A DNA stretch of 64,000 bases from Sutcliffiella horikoshii DSM 8719 (GTDB lineage: Bacteria; Bacillota; Bacilli; Bacillales; Bacillaceae_I). The notes under the pieces were generated by a model. The model did no database searches, had not been told where the DNA came from, and saw nothing but the letters and a program-made list of their open reading frames with translations. Positions 44,239-52,902 of this stretch are shown here, in pieces. Positions within the stretch are counted from its first letter, which is position 1, and each line of letters starts with the position of its first letter. The position numbers were made by a program, and so were the translations under genes. The stretch lies in the NCBI GenBank assembly GCA_001648575.1, contig LQXN01000065.1, positions 248,001 through 312,000 of the forward strand, in the 5' to 3' direction.

Positions 44239-45760
44239 TGCCATGATTGTAGATGATGAGCCTGTCATCCGATTTGGTCTGAAGGCCTCGATCAACTGGG
44301 AGGGCGAAGGGCTGAATTTACTTGGGGATTTTCCTAACGGAGAAAAGGCATTGGAGGCAATGGAAGAAAACCGGGTGGATATACTTATCACCGATATAAA
44401 AATGCCCATCATGGACGGCCTGACATTAATGAAGGAAACGTTGATCCGTTACCCAAACGCAAAAGTCATTTTAGTCAGCAGCTATAACGATTTTGACTAT
44501 GCACGGGAAGGGTTGAAATATGGGGCTGTTGATTATGTCCTGAAACCTACGCTTGAACCTGAGGAATTCTTGGAGCTGATAAGAAAATGCGTGGACCTCT
44601 TAAAAATGGAGCAGGCTATTGAAGATAAACTTCATCTGGTTGAGGAGACAAATGAAATTCTGCGAAGAAAAAGCTTGGAACATCAACTGAAAAAAGTGTT
44701 GCTCAAGCAACGTGAGGCCATCCACCCTCAAGATGCATCAGGATTCTTGCAGCAGCCTATGATGATCATGTACGTGAAAATGACTGGCGCCGAGGCGTTG
44801 GAGGAGCAATATGGCAATTTATATAAATCCTTTATTTTAGATGAAATACAAGAAATGTTCTATTTGGAATACAAGGAAGGCATTTGCATTCATATGGACG
44901 GGATGGATTTAGTGGTGGTACTTCCCCACAATGCCCAGGAACCTCAAAAACTGAAACGATGGCTGAAGGATAAAACGTCCATTCATTTTGTGATCGGATA
45001 TGTCATAGCATCTGATATCGAACATTTCCATGAAAGTGTTCAATTCAGTAAAGATGCTTGTAGGAAATGGTTCTATCAAAATGATGAAAATCTATTTCCA
45101 CATGTGCCCGATGTTCCGAATGCCATAAAAAGATTGAAGAAGGATCAATTAAAACAGTTTCTCATACCCTATAATAAACAAAAAGTACTGGGATTTTTGC
45201 AGGAACACTTCAAGCAAAGGCAGCAGGAAATGATGAATCCTGGAGAATTGAAGGATGAAGCATGTGATATTCTCACATACTTGTTCTTGGAGAAAATGGA
45301 TGATGTAACACTATTACTGGAGAAATGCGTGAATTTAAGACAGGCAGAAACCTTTAACGAGCTATATGAAAGGCTGCAACAGAAAATCGAGGGTTGTGAA
45401 CAGATTATCAGGGAGCAAGGGGAAAAGCCTGTTGCTGATAATGATCTGATTGAAAAATCCTTACATTATATTCATCAGAATTTTACGGAAGAATTAACTC
45501 TTCAAAAGGTCGCAAACCACATCCATATCAGTCGGAATTATTTCAGCATTTTGTTTAAAAGATTCTTGAACCAGAACTTTATAGACTATGTCATAGATCT
45601 GCGCATTAAAAAGGCCAAGGAGCTCTTAGAGCATTCGAATATGAAAATATACGAAGTGGCTGAAAAATCAGGATTCAGGGATGTGAAATACTTTAGTAAA
45701 GTATTTAAAAAATTGACTGGTTTCTCGCCTGGGGATTATCGGACAGAACAACATAAGTAG
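44231..45760 (+). CDS. YesN-like AraC-type response regulator
   Basis: 509 residues from TTG 44231 (GGAGG at 44218-44222; GTG codons at 44216 and 44222 are closer to the site). Receiver domain: YNAMIVDDEPVIR, phospho-acceptor Asp55 in LITDIKMPIMDG, SSYNDFDYAREG and DYVLKPTL. A middle region of about 260 residues links to two AraC-type helix-turn-helix motifs (LTLQKVANHIHISRNYFSILF and IYEVAEKSGFRDVKYFSKVF). It most likely activates the upstream transport operon when phosphorylated by the kinase encoded just before it. Confidence 0.93.
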   Translation: MYNAMIVDDEPVIRFGLKASINWEGEGLNLLGDFPNGEKALEAMEENRVDILITDIKMPIMDGLTLMKETLIRYPNAKVILVSSYNDFDYAREGLKYGAVDYVLKPTLEPEEFLELIRKCVDLLKMEQAIEDKLHLVEETNEILRRKSLEHQLKKVLLKQREAIHPQDASGFLQQPMMIMYVKMTGAEALEEQYGNLYKSFILDEIQEMFYLEYKEGICIHMDGMDLVVVLPHNAQEPQKLKRWLKDKTSIHFVIGYVIASDIEHFHESVQFSKDACRKWFYQNDENLFPHVPDVPNAIKRLKKDQLKQFLIPYNKQKVLGFLQEHFKQRQQEMMNPGELKDEACDILTYLFLEKMDDVTLLLEKCVNLRQAETFNELYERLQQKIEGCEQIIREQGEKPVADNDLIEKSLHYIHQNFTEELTLQKVANHIHISRNYFSILFKRFLNQNFIDYVIDLRIKKAKELLEHSNMKIYEVAEKSGFRDVKYFSKVFKKLTGFSPGDYRTEQHK

Positions 45761-45775
45761 AGAGGGGGATTAGTG

Positions 45776-47041
45776 ATGGCACGGATAATAATAAAGGTTA
45801 TTTTTCCATTTATAATGTTTGCAGTGATGCTTGGCTGTTCCAATTCAAGCATCATTAATCATAAAAGCAAGCCTCTCGAAATCGCAGAAGAGAAAAGCGA
45901 AATTGTCATCTGGCATACTTACAATGAAGAAGAAACCAAAGTGTTTGAAAATGTGCTCATCCCTCTATTTGAAGAAGAAAACCCCATGATTTCGGTGAAA
46001 CCTGTTAGACAATCACACAATGATCAACTGAAATCGGCACTCATTTCACGTGCATCCGCAAATAAGCAGCCTGATATAATCCGAATGGATATTGCCTGGT
46101 TACCCTCATTTGCTGAACTGAAACTTATTTATCCATTAAGTGAATTTGACGGATTTGATGAAATGAAGTCCCAATTTTATGAAGTGCCTCTCCAATCAAA
46201 TTTTTATGAGGGTGAGTACTTTGGGGTCCCACTGAACACAAATACCAAAGCTGCAATCTACAATAAATTTTTTCTTGAAGCAGCAGGGTATGATTCGCCT
46301 CCTTCCACCATAATCGAGTTGCAACAGATGGTGGAAAACAATAATTATGTCATTGGAATGGGTGGAGTCTCGACATGGGAGAGTTTAGCATATTTCCATG
46401 CATGTGGAGGGGAATTGTTGGACGGGCAACACAAACAGGCAACAGGGTTTCTGGATGGTGAGTCAAGTATAGAAGCAGTAAAGACCCTGCTTGCAATGTA
46501 TGATGATGGTCACCTTCCAAAAGGAATGCTGACAGGAGATACCTTGACTTGGGAAGGTTTGCTTGATGGAAGATATGCCATGATTGATGAAGGACATTGG
46601 TTTTACAGCATACGGTCGCCAGAATCCCTGTCGAATTTATATAAAACGACGGTCTTGGCTCCTTTTCCAGTAACCAATGGTAGAGGTTCCATCTTAGGGG
46701 GAGAAAACTTAGTAATTTCAAAGGGGACGAAGCACCTTGACGCATCATGGACTTTTGTGAAGTGGATGACCACTGAAACACCGCAAAGAATGCTGTTGGA
46801 AACAGGACTGATACCGACAAATAAACACGTGGAAGTAGAGGATCTCTACAAACTGCATCCATATTTACAAGCATATGTGGAAAGTTTAGAACATGCTTTC
46901 CTGCGTCCGCCGATTGCCGAATGGAGCAAGGTTGATGAGATATACACCCGTTATATGAAACAGATATTTTCAAAAAGCATGACTGTAGAAGAAGGACTGC
47001 ATCAAGCGGCTATAGAAATAGATAAATTACTGGAAGAGTAG
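45776..47041 (+). CDS. Second sugar-binding lipoprotein of the operon
   Basis: 421 residues from ATG 45776 (GAGGGGG seven bases upstream). Signal peptide ends with lipobox VMLGC (Cys21). It is a paralogue of the binding protein at 37400: IVIWHTYNEEETKVFENVLI, PDIIRMDIAWLPSFAELK, FGVPLNTNTKAAIYNK and WTFVKWMTTETPQRMLLETGLIPT follow the same order (segments quoted partly). It sits downstream of the regulator and may either widen the sugar range or act in sensing, as some binding proteins do with YesM-type kinases. Confidence 0.88.
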   Translation: MARIIIKVIFPFIMFAVMLGCSNSSIINHKSKPLEIAEEKSEIVIWHTYNEEETKVFENVLIPLFEEENPMISVKPVRQSHNDQLKSALISRASANKQPDIIRMDIAWLPSFAELKLIYPLSEFDGFDEMKSQFYEVPLQSNFYEGEYFGVPLNTNTKAAIYNKFFLEAAGYDSPPSTIIELQQMVENNNYVIGMGGVSTWESLAYFHACGGELLDGQHKQATGFLDGESSIEAVKTLLAMYDDGHLPKGMLTGDTLTWEGLLDGRYAMIDEGHWFYSIRSPESLSNLYKTTVLAPFPVTNGRGSILGGENLVISKGTKHLDASWTFVKWMTTETPQRMLLETGLIPTNKHVEVEDLYKLHPYLQAYVESLEHAFLRPPIAEWSKVDEIYTRYMKQIFSKSMTVEEGLHQAAIEIDKLLEE

Positions 47042-47093
47042 AGGGAGTTACCGCAAAGGTAGCAATATATGAAACAATGGAGGGGGAATAAAG

Positions 47094-48173
47094 TTGTCAA
47101 TGGTGAGGTTTGGATTAATTGGGCTAGGGGGAATGGCTAATCACCATCTCTATTTACTATCAAAACTGCAAGGCGTTAACATTACGGCATTATGTGATGT
47201 AAACCTTGATGTGTTGAATTCGATTGCTGACAAATATGGAGTATCTGAAGAACAGAGATATACGGACTATGATTCACTCATCCAAGATCCAGAGGTGGAT
47301 GCGGTCATATCTATTGTCCCGAATAAATTTCATGGAAAAATCATTCAATTATGCATCCAATATGGAAAACCGCTAATGACGGAAAAACCTTTTACCGTTA
47401 ATTTTGAAGAAGCACACATGTTGAAGGAGCTTTTTGAAAAGAAGCCTATACCTTGCATGGTCGGTTTTTCGTACAGATATATTCCTGCATTCCGTTTTGT
47501 AAAGCAGCTGCTAGACGAAGGGAGATTTGGGACCATACGTCATATATCGGTGAACTATTTGCAACAATGGGGAGCAGAAATATATGATGTTCCTTTCAGC
47601 TGGAGATTCAGCAAGGAGATGTCCGGATCTGGTGCGTTAGGGGATTTAGGTTCACATATGATTGACAGCGCAAGATATTTTATTGGAGAATTTAAAGCGG
47701 TTTCAGGGATGATGACTACATTTGTGAAGGAACGCCAAGTTGGTGATGTTGGCATGAGAGAAGTTGACGTTGACGACTTTACAAGTTTCCAAGCAACTTT
47801 CCAAAATGGTGCGATGGGAACATTTGTGACTTCGAGGAACGCCATTGGGTCAGGTAACCAGCTGGAAATCATTATTTATGGGAACAAAGGAACTGTCAAG
47901 TTATGCTGTGAACAGCCGGATGAAGTGGAGATTTGTCTGAAGTCAAAAGAAAATATGGAAGCCACTTTTGAGAAGGTAAAGGTACCTGAGAATTTCTACC
48001 TTAACCAACTGCAAGACTTTATTGATTTTGTTGCAGGGAAATCTGTGAAAGATGTACCTGGTTTTGTAGATGGCTATGAGAATCAAAGAGTAATGGAAAG
48101 CATTATGACATCAGCAAAGACAGGACAAACAGTCGAGGTTCATGGCGCTAACGAAAGAATAATAAATTGTTAG
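47094..48173 (+). CDS. Gfo/Idh/MocA family dehydrogenase
   Basis: 359 residues from TTG 47094 (GGAGGGGG seven bases upstream; ATG 47100 is an alternative). N-terminal Rossmann NAD(P) motif GLIGLGGMANHH, the catalytic EKP of the family (MTEKPFTV, about residues 97-104), and GALGDLGSHMIDSARYF (about 178-195) in the C-terminal domain. Enzymes of this family oxidise or reduce the hydroxyl of sugars or inositols. It and the paralogue downstream probably modify the imported sugar. Confidence 0.9.
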   Translation: MSMVRFGLIGLGGMANHHLYLLSKLQGVNITALCDVNLDVLNSIADKYGVSEEQRYTDYDSLIQDPEVDAVISIVPNKFHGKIIQLCIQYGKPLMTEKPFTVNFEEAHMLKELFEKKPIPCMVGFSYRYIPAFRFVKQLLDEGRFGTIRHISVNYLQQWGAEIYDVPFSWRFSKEMSGSGALGDLGSHMIDSARYFIGEFKAVSGMMTTFVKERQVGDVGMREVDVDDFTSFQATFQNGAMGTFVTSRNAIGSGNQLEIIIYGNKGTVKLCCEQPDEVEICLKSKENMEATFEKVKVPENFYLNQLQDFIDFVAGKSVKDVPGFVDGYENQRVMESIMTSAKTGQTVEVHGANERIINC

Positions 48174-48283
48174 ATTGGTTGGTTCCAAAGTTTGTTTAGA
48201 TACAAGCGCAGCCTTTTCTGGAAATCAACAGTAAATGGGATTGCATGCTTTTTCAGTGACCTAATTAAAGGGGGAGAGACCTT

Positions 48284-49369
48284 TTGAGTGAAGTGAAGAT
48301 TGGGATTGTCGGTGCTAGTTGGTTTGCAGATCTTTGGTATTTACCTGTTCTTAACATGCATGAGGATGTGAGACTTGTTGCCATTTGCAGTCAAAGTGGG
48401 GAAAGTGCGCAACGGATGGCGGAGAAATATGAAGTGGAAAATGTGTACACGGATTATCAGCGGATGATGGAGGAAGAGGATCTAGATGGAATCTGCATTG
48501 TCACCCCAAACGATACACATAGGGAAATAGCGCTGGCAGCCATTTCGAAGGGTTTGCATGTGATGTGTGAAAAGCCGATGGCCATGAATGCCGAAGAAGC
48601 AAAGGAAATGTTGGATGCGGCAAACGAAATGGGTGTTGTACATGCCATCAACTTCACATACCGCGAGCATCCAGCGATCCAGAAGCTTAGAGAACTGGTT
48701 AAGGAAGATTTCATTGGTGCCGTGCATGAATTGAATGTTGAATATTCAGGTGATTACGGGCTGAATGGCCCACCGGGTTGGAGAGGAACGGTTTCAAAAG
48801 GTGGCGTCGGGGGAGTCCTGCAGGATCTAGGGTCGCATATCATTGATGCTGCCCAATATATCCTGGAGGATGACATCATAAAAGTAAACGGTTCGCTATT
48901 CTTTTATGAAGATGGGAAACTGGTGGATTATGCTGAAAAGAAATCGGAGGACCAGGCAGCAGACTCCGTCTCACTTTTAGCTGATTTTTCAAAGGGAACG
49001 AAGGCAAGTTTTTATACAAGTTGGGTTACACCACAGGGAAATAAACATCAAACCATCGACATAAAGCTTCATGGTGGAAAGGGCAGCCTCCATCTATTCT
49101 CCTGTGAGCTTGGAACCTCTTTGAGTTATGCCAAGGGCGGTGAGCAATGGCAACAGATAGAGCTTGAAGGCCTTTCGCCACTGGAATGGGACCAACCACC
49201 ATCCGAAGGGAAATTCCGCCCGTGGAGACTCACCGACAAAAATGAGATATGGAAATGGATCGACCACATTACAGGCAAAAGGGAAAACCAACTTGCCACC
49301 TTTGAAAGCGGCCTGAACGTACAAAAGGTGATAGATGCTGTGGGGAGTGGGGAGAAGGTTTTACGGTGA
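48284..49369 (+). CDS. Gfo/Idh/MocA family dehydrogenase (second)
   Basis: 361 residues from TTG 48284 (GGGGGAG upstream). Nucleotide-binding GIVGASWFADLW, catalytic MCEKPMAMNAEEA (about residues 93-105), and GVLQDLGSHIIDAAQYI in the C-terminal domain. The first glycine loop is GASWFA rather than GxGxxA, a variation seen in some family members. 110 bases separate it from the preceding dehydrogenase; it is the last likely gene of the first sugar operon. Confidence 0.9.
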   Translation: MSEVKIGIVGASWFADLWYLPVLNMHEDVRLVAICSQSGESAQRMAEKYEVENVYTDYQRMMEEEDLDGICIVTPNDTHREIALAAISKGLHVMCEKPMAMNAEEAKEMLDAANEMGVVHAINFTYREHPAIQKLRELVKEDFIGAVHELNVEYSGDYGLNGPPGWRGTVSKGGVGGVLQDLGSHIIDAAQYILEDDIIKVNGSLFFYEDGKLVDYAEKKSEDQAADSVSLLADFSKGTKASFYTSWVTPQGNKHQTIDIKLHGGKGSLHLFSCELGTSLSYAKGGEQWQQIELEGLSPLEWDQPPSEGKFRPWRLTDKNEIWKWIDHITGKRENQLATFESGLNVQKVIDAVGSGEKVLR

Positions 49370-49447
49370 TGGCCGCTGACAGTCTGGTTATGGCACGATT
49401 AAGTTCAAGAATGGGGAACGGACTCTTTAATTAGGAGACGATGCATA

Positions 49448-50050
49448 GTGATCAAATATGTCGGAACACCACAGCTAGAAACAGATCGATTGATTTTGGA
49501 GAAGTTTGAACCCGGTGATGCCCAGAAGGTGTTTGATCACTGGATTTCAGATGAGCGGGTTACGGACAACAGAGTCAGTGCGGCGCATAAAACAGTTGCA
49601 GAAACGCTAGAGAGAGTGGCCAAGATTGTTTCCCAATACGAGAAAGAAGATTTTTGTTACTGGACAGTGAAGTTGAAAAGCAACGGAGAGCTGATTGGTG
49701 AGATTGATCTGTATGACTTTGAAGAGGCGACCGGAAATTGCGAGGTCAGTTATTCCCTCGGTTTCCGGTGGTGGAATCAGGGGTATGGCACGGAAGCACT
49801 GCGAGCCGTAATCGAATTTGGCTTTCGGGACATGAATCTTCATAAAATTTCTGCTGCACACAACACCGACAACCCAGCATCCGGCCGCATCATGAGCAAG
49901 GCGGGGATGGTGCAAGAGGGAATAGTGAGAGATATGATCCGCAATTCCAAAGGTCAGTATAAGGATTGCGCGATTTATGGGATCTTGCAGGGAGAGTATT
50001 TTAGTAAGGGGTTGGGGGATAAGGGATATATCTTGAATGTGAAGGGATGA
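49448..50050 (+). CDS. GNAT acetyltransferase (RimJ/RimL type)
   Basis: 200 residues from GTG 49448 (AGGAG ten bases upstream). The opening TPQLETDRLILEKFEPGDA and the WNQGYGTEALRAVIEFGF and ASGRIMSKAGMVQEGI segments are those of the RimJ/RimL group, which acetylates protein N-termini or small amines. The next ORF begins at its stop codon. Substrate unknown. Confidence 0.9.
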   Translation: MIKYVGTPQLETDRLILEKFEPGDAQKVFDHWISDERVTDNRVSAAHKTVAETLERVAKIVSQYEKEDFCYWTVKLKSNGELIGEIDLYDFEEATGNCEVSYSLGFRWWNQGYGTEALRAVIEFGFRDMNLHKISAAHNTDNPASGRIMSKAGMVQEGIVRDMIRNSKGQYKDCAIYGILQGEYFSKGLGDKGYILNVKG

Positions 50051-50055
50051 GGAAG

Positions 50056-50496
50056 ATGGATAATGAAAACTGCCTAGGCTGCAGATTAGCCAACAAAATT
50101 GAAACGATCTATATGGTCTATGAAGATGACTATGTCACCTGCTTCCTAGACCACGACCCTTTTAACGAGGGCCATACCTTAATCCTCCCAAAACAACATT
50201 TCCGTGATGTTGACGAACTCGACGATAAAACCGCCATTGCCATTATGAAAGCTTCTATATTAATATCCAAAGCGTTAAAGCGATTATTCCAACCAGACGG
50301 TATCACCATCAACCAAAATGGTGGGGTGTTTAATGAGTTGTCCCATTATCATATGCATGTAGTGCCGAGGTATGAGGGGCAATGGTTTGGGGATTTTTAT
50401 AGTGAGGAAGCAGTGGGGGAAGTGGATGTTAGGGAGTTGGAGCGGGTTAGGGGGAGGATGGTGGAGGAATTGGGAACAATCTTTACTGCTAGGTAG
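50056..50496 (+). CDS. HIT family hydrolase
   Basis: 146 residues from ATG 50056; an ATG at 50047 overlapping the previous stop would add three. NCLGCRLANKIE begins the protein, DHDPFNEGHTLILPK follows, and HYHMHVVPR supplies the histidine triad (HxHxH). HIT proteins hydrolyse or transfer nucleotide phosphoramides and related compounds. Directly follows the acetyltransferase gene. Confidence 0.92.
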   Translation: MDNENCLGCRLANKIETIYMVYEDDYVTCFLDHDPFNEGHTLILPKQHFRDVDELDDKTAIAIMKASILISKALKRLFQPDGITINQNGGVFNELSHYHMHVVPRYEGQWFGDFYSEEAVGEVDVRELERVRGRMVEELGTIFTAR

Positions 50497-50588
50497 AAAT
50501 AATAAGTGGGAAATATTTAAGGAACTTTTTTACTTCTAATCCGTATGTTACCTATACCACTTCCAATACGAATAGGAGGTACATACAT

Positions 50589-50891
50589 ATGAAAAAGCTC
50601 TTCCTCTATTTTTTCTTAACCTTAATAGTCCTACTCGGTATTATTTTCATGATCTCCCACTTTTTTGACTTTCGATTTAGTAATGTGGCATTCATCACAA
50701 GTATTGTCGCTGCCTTTATCACCTACAGTGGTGGACCTTCAAAGTTTGGTGATGCAACTGTGGCGGTTCAGACGTTAGGAAAATTTGTTTCAACCTCTAA
50801 TGATGAGAAAATGAGTTATATAAACCCCTTTTTCGTTGCATCGTGTTCTATACTTATTGGATGCTTTGCGTCATTCCTTTTCTTTTACTAA
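50589..50891 (+). CDS. Small membrane protein
   Basis: 100 residues from ATG 50589 (GGAGGT upstream). Three hydrophobic segments (about 4-22, 32-45, 81-99) and a loop SGGPSKFGDATVAVQTLGKF. Seen as a stand-alone gene in a short intergenic neighbourhood. Family not recognised. Confidence 0.55.
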   Translation: MKKLFLYFFLTLIVLLGIIFMISHFFDFRFSNVAFITSIVAAFITYSGGPSKFGDATVAVQTLGKFVSTSNDEKMSYINPFFVASCSILIGCFASFLFFY

Positions 50892-51180
50892 ATTCACCGC
50901 GGCTTCAAACTTCACAATTAACCACATAAAAAAGCGCCCTAGCTTACTAGAGCGCTCAGAGTGTAGACAAAGTTATTTTATCTTTGAGATATGCAAAACC
51001 TGTGTTGATCGTAGTGAAAGGCGCGCAGACTTCTGCGGGAGGCTTCCGGACCGCCCGCGAAAAGCGAAGCGCCTGGAACGAAGATCAACAGCAGGATGCA
51101 AATTTAAAAATATTTAAGGCTTTGAACATCATGCAGTCTCTCCGAATAAACAGGGAAAGAGCAAAACAGCAAGATAGCTT
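50892..51180. repeat. Intergenic repeat and hairpin
   Basis: A hairpin at 50937-50960 (AGCGCCCTAG with CTAGAGCGCT, one mismatch) is followed on the minus strand by a T run, so it would terminate leftward transcription. Positions about 51010-51095 (GCGCAGACTTCTGCGGGAGG ... CCCGCGAAAAGCGAAGCGCC ... GGAACGAAGATCAACAGC, split) match the widespread GC-rich intergenic repeat of Bacillaceae in which a palindromic CCCGCGGAAAGCG core is followed by GGAACGNAGATCAAC. Here it is a shortened copy. It stands out in GC content from its surroundings. Confidence 0.6.
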
Positions 51181-51195
51181 ACGAAAATAGACTTT

Positions 51196-51211
51196 TAGAA
51201 ACCGATTTACA
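51196..51211 (-). promoter_or_regulatory. LacI-type operator, site 1
   Basis: On the minus strand this reads TGTAAATCGGTTTCTA, agreeing with site 3 (51332-51347) at 14 of 16 positions. Both are imperfect palindromes centred on a CG/CCGG step, as expected for a LacI-family dimer. Confidence 0.5.
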
Positions 51212-51274
51212 TAATTTTGCGAAATTTTAAAAAATATTATTGATATTTTCTGAAAATAAGCATATCATAGATTT

Positions 51275-51289
51275 ATGAAAGCGGTTTCT
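51275..51289 (+). promoter_or_regulatory. CcpA cre-like site
   Basis: ATGAAAGCGGTTTCT fits WTGNAANCGNWNNCW at every position. It lies between the two LacI-type operators, about 240 bases before the binding-protein gene, and would place the second sugar operon under catabolite control. Confidence 0.6.
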
Positions 51290-51331
51290 ATGGAAATGAA
51301 GGAATATTTATGTATATTTTTTTGACAATCA

Positions 51332-51347
51332 TGTAAACCGGTTTCGA
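51332..51347 (+). promoter_or_regulatory. LacI-type operator, site 3
   Basis: TGTAAACCGGTTTCGA has a perfect ten-base palindromic core (AAACCGGTTT). A TTGACA (-35-like) sits at 51322-51327 immediately upstream, so a bound repressor would cover the promoter. The regulator is most likely the LacI-family protein encoded at 54702. A matching -10 box was not found with confidence. Confidence 0.6.
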
Positions 51348-51532
51348 TGGTTTTTGTGCATGTAATCTATAACTTTTAAACAACATGAATCTACGTGAAA
51401 AACTATTTTTTTATGGTGATGCATCTATATTACTTAATTTTCGTAGGGAGGTAGTGGATAACAGAAGGGGTTTGGGGAATTTCGGTTTGAATGGGAATCA
51501 TTATTATTTCATTTATTGAGGGGGAAATGAAA

Positions 51533-52816
51533 ATGCGAAGACTAAAGAAATGGCTTGGTTTGGGGTTGTCTGCGACATTGCTTACCTTTTTACTTGCAGC
51601 ATGCAGTGGAGACGAGTCATCGACAGAATCGAAAAATGGGAAAGTGAATTTGAACTTTTGGGTTTTTGGAAGTGCGGGATATGATGTTTTAGTGGAAGAG
51701 TATATGAAAGATAATCCAGATGTAAATATTAAAGTGAATTTCACGGAAATGGGAGATCTGCATAATAATCTATTTACTTCTATTGCTGCAGGAAGTGGCG
51801 CGCCTGATTTAACGATGATAGAAGTTAGTCAGGTATCCAAGTTTTTAGATGCGAAGGACAGCTTTTACAATCTTTATGAGTATGGGGCAAAGGATGTACA
51901 GGAAAATTACCTGGATTGGGTTTGGAACAATGCCCAAACACCAGATGGTGAATTCATGATTGGTCTTCCTACTGATATTGGGCCGACAACCATGTATTAT
52001 CGTACAGATGTGTTTGAAGAGGCCGGATTACCAACTGATCCGGAAGAAGTTGCTGCCATAGCGGCTACTTGGGATGATTATCATGAATTAGCAAAAACGA
52101 TTAAAGACAAAACCGGGAAAAATATTGTCGATGGTCCGGAATTGCTTTTCAACGCCTTGCGTGACCAGTCACCAGAACAGTATTTCAATGAAAAAGATGA
52201 GTTGATTATTGAAGATTCTCCATATGTTAAAGAGGCTTATGATTATACCACAAACCTTATTCAGGAAGGGTTGGTTGGTCAGAATGGTCTTTGGTCCCCT
52301 GAGTGGGGTGCGGCGATGGCCGAAGGAAGCTATGGTACTTTGCTTGCGCCATCATGGATGGTTGCTAACATCAAAGCGAATGCTCCAGATGCAGGTGGGA
52401 AATGGAGTGTGACCACCATGCCGGAAGGTGCAGGGAACTGGGGTGGATCCTTTATTGCAATTCCAAAAGAATCAAAATATCCAAAAGAAGCTTACGAGTT
52501 TATTGAATGGTTGACAACGCCTGAGCAGCAGCTGAAATCATTCTCCAACAACGGATTATTCCCATCCGCTCCATCAGTATATACACAAGATGCGTTTACA
52601 GGCTTTACAGATGATTACTTCAACGATCTTCCAACTGCCAATATATTTGCAAAAGCTGCAGAATCAGTGAAACCTGTCTACATGGGCAAACATTATCCAA
52701 TTGTGAATGCTGAGCTTGTAACGGCATTAACGAATGTAGCAGTAAACAAGGCTGATCCGCAAAAGGAATGGGAGGAAGCGATTAAAAGAATTGAAGCGCA
52801 ACTCGAAAGGCAGTAG
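51533..52816 (+). CDS. Sugar ABC transporter substrate-binding lipoprotein
   Basis: 427 residues from ATG 51533 (GAGGGGG eight bases upstream; ATG 51527 is an alternative). Signal peptide ends in lipobox LAAC (Cys24). NLNFWVFGSAGYDVLVEEYM and APDLTMIEVSQVSKF, then GLPTDIGPTTMYYRTDVFEEAG and EAYEFIEWLTTPEQQLK (parts quoted), are family 1 binding-protein features. Distinct from the two binding proteins of the first sugar locus. Likely ligand: a beta-glucoside, judged from the GH1 gene downstream. First gene of the second sugar operon. Confidence 0.9.
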   Translation: MRRLKKWLGLGLSATLLTFLLAACSGDESSTESKNGKVNLNFWVFGSAGYDVLVEEYMKDNPDVNIKVNFTEMGDLHNNLFTSIAAGSGAPDLTMIEVSQVSKFLDAKDSFYNLYEYGAKDVQENYLDWVWNNAQTPDGEFMIGLPTDIGPTTMYYRTDVFEEAGLPTDPEEVAAIAATWDDYHELAKTIKDKTGKNIVDGPELLFNALRDQSPEQYFNEKDELIIEDSPYVKEAYDYTTNLIQEGLVGQNGLWSPEWGAAMAEGSYGTLLAPSWMVANIKANAPDAGGKWSVTTMPEGAGNWGGSFIAIPKESKYPKEAYEFIEWLTTPEQQLKSFSNNGLFPSAPSVYTQDAFTGFTDDYFNDLPTANIFAKAAESVKPVYMGKHYPIVNAELVTALTNVAVNKADPQKEWEEAIKRIEAQLERQ

Positions 52817-52847
52817 AGGCCCTATCGATAATAGCCTTTAGATAACT

Positions 52848-52874
52848 CTACCTGGGCAGAAACTGTCCAGGTAG
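52848..52874 (+). other. Intra-operon stem-loop after the binding-protein gene
   Basis: CTACCTGGGCAG pairs with CTGTCCAGGTAG (twelve pairs, one G-U) around AAA. No long T run follows. It sits at the same place as the stem-loop in the first sugar operon (between binding protein and first permease). Confidence 0.65.
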
Positions 52875-52902
52875 TCCATTTTAAAGTTAGGAGAGGATGA
52901 AG

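Noticed and set aside
46350-46973. Minus-strand open frame of 207 codons
   Set aside because: Antisense to the second sugar-binding protein gene; no start signal and no recognisable domain.
50836-51190. Short open frames over the GC-rich intergenic repeat
   Set aside because: They arise from the repeat sequence itself, which is a known non-coding type in Bacillaceae.
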